Source: Planctomycetota bacterium
GTDB lineage: Bacteria > Planctomycetota > Phycisphaerae > WQYP01
DNA length: 8,168 nt
NCBI GenBank assembly: GCA_021818565.1
Contig: JAKATV010000426.1
Coordinates: 1-8,168 of the forward strand
Direction of reading: 5' to 3'
Position numbers and translations under genes: made by a program. The notes under the pieces were generated by a model that saw nothing but the letters and a program-made list of their open reading frames with translations, did not search any database and had not been told where the DNA came from. Shown here piece after piece: positions 6,246 to 8,168 of the stretch; within the stretch, counting starts at the first letter, position 1; every line of letters starts with the position of its first letter.

Positions 6246-8168
6246 ATGTCCAGATTAAGAGAAACACTGCTCACCACAGTCTTGGTTTTTGGTGCCGGGG
6301 TAGCGGTCTTGCCGATCGGGCGAGCTTCCACTTCGGCTGTTGTACCAGTTCTACGGCGCGTCGCCGCAGGAATGGCAAAACAGGAAAATTCCTTGCGTTC
6401 CATCTCGATTTGGGGTGCTGCTCGATACCGCAGGGCGATAAGCGGGGCGGGAAGCTCGCCAGTAACGGTCGAGCGTGTTGATTTTGTGGCGACATTTGAC
6501 GGCCTCCCTCAAGGGCGATACAGGTTCTTCGCCCGACGTGTGTTGCGACTGTGCCCTAACGGTGCCGGGCCGCACTTCAAGCAGCAGAGTTATTCTGCAG
6601 CTTACAACGGTCGGGTCGTCACATACCTCAAAACGCTGGATGGACCGGTAAATAAACCATTCAAGGTTCTTGTCGGGCGCGTTTCCGGGTGGAAACCCAA
6701 GGCTGGTAGAGTGTTCCGGAATCTTTCCGGATGGACGTATTCGATCTTCGGATATCCCGCGCAAATTTCCGAATACGAGCGCCTGTCGCAAATTATTGCA
6801 GCCCCGCCGAAGGGATTTAGCGTAACAGCCGCAGCGAAACACGCTACGGGCGGCAGGGCGAAGGTCGTCCTTACGATCACCAATGAGGCTTTGAGGATAG
6901 TATTGGTGCTGGCGCCGGAGCGCGGCTATTCGATCATCGCTGGGGCGCTGTATCTCCGCTCTCCACCGATGGCCTCCATCCATAGCGACATAAACCGGGG
7001 AACGCTGAGCAAGAAGCCGTTTGCTGTCTTCCGTGTTCGGAGCTTCTGGGAACCCACTGATGGAGTGTGGTTCCCAAGGTCCGTGACAGCAAGCACCTAC
7101 ACACCCGACGGACACCTCAGATCTGAATTTTTCCTCCACGTCACCAAGGTGCGGTTAAACAATCCCGAGGTGAACGCCGACACCTATGTCGTACATTTTC
7201 CGGTTGGCGCGAGGGTACTGGACGAGTCCACGGGCCGAAGTATTCATGTCGGTGGCACGCCACGGCAACAAGTGAAGGCAATTGAAAAGGCCGCGGCGGT
7301 GAATTTGAACTGGCGGAAGGCGATTATACACCGATGCCGATCCCTAGTCCAGGCCGAATCCCACTTTCAGCGGCTGATGATGGCGAATAAATACGCCGTT
7401 GCCGCAAAGATTTTGGCGAGGATCCTGGAGCAAATGCCGGGCGTCGCCGATGAGCTCCGCCGGGCGGGCTGGGCTTCGATCCGTCGATCAAGGGCGCACT
7501 TTATTTCACCTTATGCCGTTTACATCACATTGTGTCTGCATGTTGACGGGGATGTCACGGAGTTGGGTATACGGGATTGGAAGGAGGCTCGGCCTTTAAT
7601 TGGCCCATCTCTTAAATTAGTTCGGAGTAACAACCATCTACGGACGGCAATGGACAAGCTTACGCATGAGAGACGGTTGCTCGCTAACGTAGTGGTCGCT
7701 CAGGAATCGGAATATGCGGGGAAGTTGTGCTGGAGGGCGCACCGGCGGCACGAGGCGATCCATTTTCTTCATCAGGCCGTACCGCTATATAGAAAACTCG
7801 CCCAAACCCAGCCCAACGGAAAAGCGGACGTGTTCTACGCCCGGGCAACGGAACAATATTTTGTCGATCTAACCGGCGTAAGTGGTTTTCAGGGATTTCT
7901 CAAGGACGTGGCGCCAATTATTGCAGAGTATAAGAATACCAGTTGGATTTGCCAAGCAGCGATGAGCATTCAGTATATCCCGGGTTTTATGACGGGAGGC
8001 GCCGATCCCCGCCGGTATGCATATTTTCTAGTTGTCCAGCACCAGTTGGCCGCCAATCATGCCGATCCACAGATGGAACATCTATACTTTGATCTGGGGC
8101 TAACAGCGGATGCCCTTGGGTTGACTAAAGACGAAGTGAAGTGGTATCAAAGATACTTACAACTGTAT
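6246..8168 (+). CDS. Secreted LolA-like protein with helical repeat tail (3' end outside the window)
   Basis: From ATG 6246 the frame stays open for 641 codons to the right edge with no stop, so the C-terminus is missing. GGAG at 6235-6238 lies seven bases before the start. Residues 1-28 are a standard Sec signal: basic MSRLRE, a hydrophobic core to about 24, and a probable cut after GRAS. Residues about 36-340 read like a LolA/RseB-type half-barrel as found in planctomycete-like bacteria (SISIWGAARYRR, RVDFVATFDGLPQGRYRF, SFWEPTDGVWFPRSV). They close with HFPVGARVLDESTG..IHVGG at 317-337, a closing strand I associate from memory with 'outer membrane lipoprotein-sorting protein' annotations. 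After residue 340 the sequence is helical with TPR-like pairs (YAVAAKILARILEQMP, CWRAHRRHEAIHFLHQAVPLYRKL). The protein probably acts in the periplasm or at the outer membrane. Because LolA-like folds include RseB, an ECF anti-sigma regulator, it may sense or carry something for this system, but 120 bases and a hairpin separate it from the precursor gene. The LolA-like assignment is moderate; role unknown. Confidence 0.75.
   Translation, partial: MSRLRETLLTTVLVFGAGVAVLPIGRASTSAVVPVLRRVAAGMAKQENSLRSISIWGAARYRRAISGAGSSPVTVERVDFVATFDGLPQGRYRFFARRVLRLCPNGAGPHFKQQSYSAAYNGRVVTYLKTLDGPVNKPFKVLVGRVSGWKPKAGRVFRNLSGWTYSIFGYPAQISEYERLSQIIAAPPKGFSVTAAAKHATGGRAKVVLTITNEALRIVLVLAPERGYSIIAGALYLRSPPMASIHSDINRGTLSKKPFAVFRVRSFWEPTDGVWFPRSVTASTYTPDGHLRSEFFLHVTKVRLNNPEVNADTYVVHFPVGARVLDESTGRSIHVGGTPRQQVKAIEKAAAVNLNWRKAIIHRCRSLVQAESHFQRLMMANKYAVAAKILARILEQMPGVADELRRAGWASIRRSRAHFISPYAVYITLCLHVDGDVTELGIRDWKEARPLIGPSLKLVRSNNHLRTAMDKLTHERRLLANVVVAQESEYAGKLCWRAHRRHEAIHFLHQAVPLYRKLAQTQPNGKADVFYARATEQYFVDLTGVSGFQGFLKDVAPIIAEYKNTSWICQAAMSIQYIPGFMTGGADPRRYAYFLVVQHQLAANHADPQMEHLYFDLGLTADALGLTKDEVKWYQRYLQLY

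Noticed and set aside
6351..7139. Minus-strand open frame of 262 codons opposite the LolA-like gene
   Set aside because: The + strand frame from 6246 is open for 641 codons with a good ribosome binding site, a signal peptide and recognisable beta strands. The opposite frame shows no coherent domain.

Overview
The window is a compact run of genes, all on the + strand, from a free-living bacterium of moderate GC (about 55% by eye). The style of the flanking proteins (long secreted proteins of unknown role, a LolA-like domain followed by helical repeats, an ECF-type sigma factor) suggests an Armatimonadota or PVC-type environmental lineage. That placement is an impression from memory, not a result. 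No rRNA, tRNA, CRISPR array, transposase or phage gene is visible.

Layout. (1) 2-1543: the C-terminal 513 residues of a large protein of unknown function that enters from the left edge. (2) 1543-3720: one continuous frame, coupled to gene 1 by a TGATG overlap. It encodes an ECF-like sigma factor, an unstructured linker, a PqqD/RRE-like peptide-binding domain, a radical-SAM-like barrel that lacks the CxxxCxxC cluster site, and a SPASM-type cysteine domain. (3) 3722-4921: a complete radical SAM/SPASM enzyme with C38xxxC42xxC45 and a full set of seven SPASM cysteines. (4) 4959-6125: a 388-residue protein with a twin-arginine signal followed by 45 cysteines, 31 of the 44 spacings being exactly six residues, with Asn or Asp two residues before 39 of the 45. 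(5) 6246-8168: a secreted LolA-like protein with a helical repeat tail, cut by the right edge. Gene gaps are -1, 1, 37 and 120 bases, so genes 1-4 and probably 5 look like one transcription unit.

Interpretation. Genes 2-4 have the make-up of a RiPP-type (ribosomally made, post-translationally modified) system: a recognition domain on an inactive partner, a separate catalytic radical SAM/SPASM enzyme, and a repetitive substrate directly downstream. The substrate unit C-x3-[N/D]-x has the same Cys-to-acidic/amide spacing as the CX3D motif of freyrasin-type thioether peptides (ranthipeptides), but it is repeated about 28 times in a Tat-exported protein. The working hypothesis is that the enzyme pair makes a ladder of cross-links in the cytoplasm and the rigid product is exported folded. 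The fusion of an ECF sigma factor to the maturase partner, and the LolA/RseB-like exported protein downstream, suggest that production is tied to an envelope signal. All functional statements about the system as a whole are inference.
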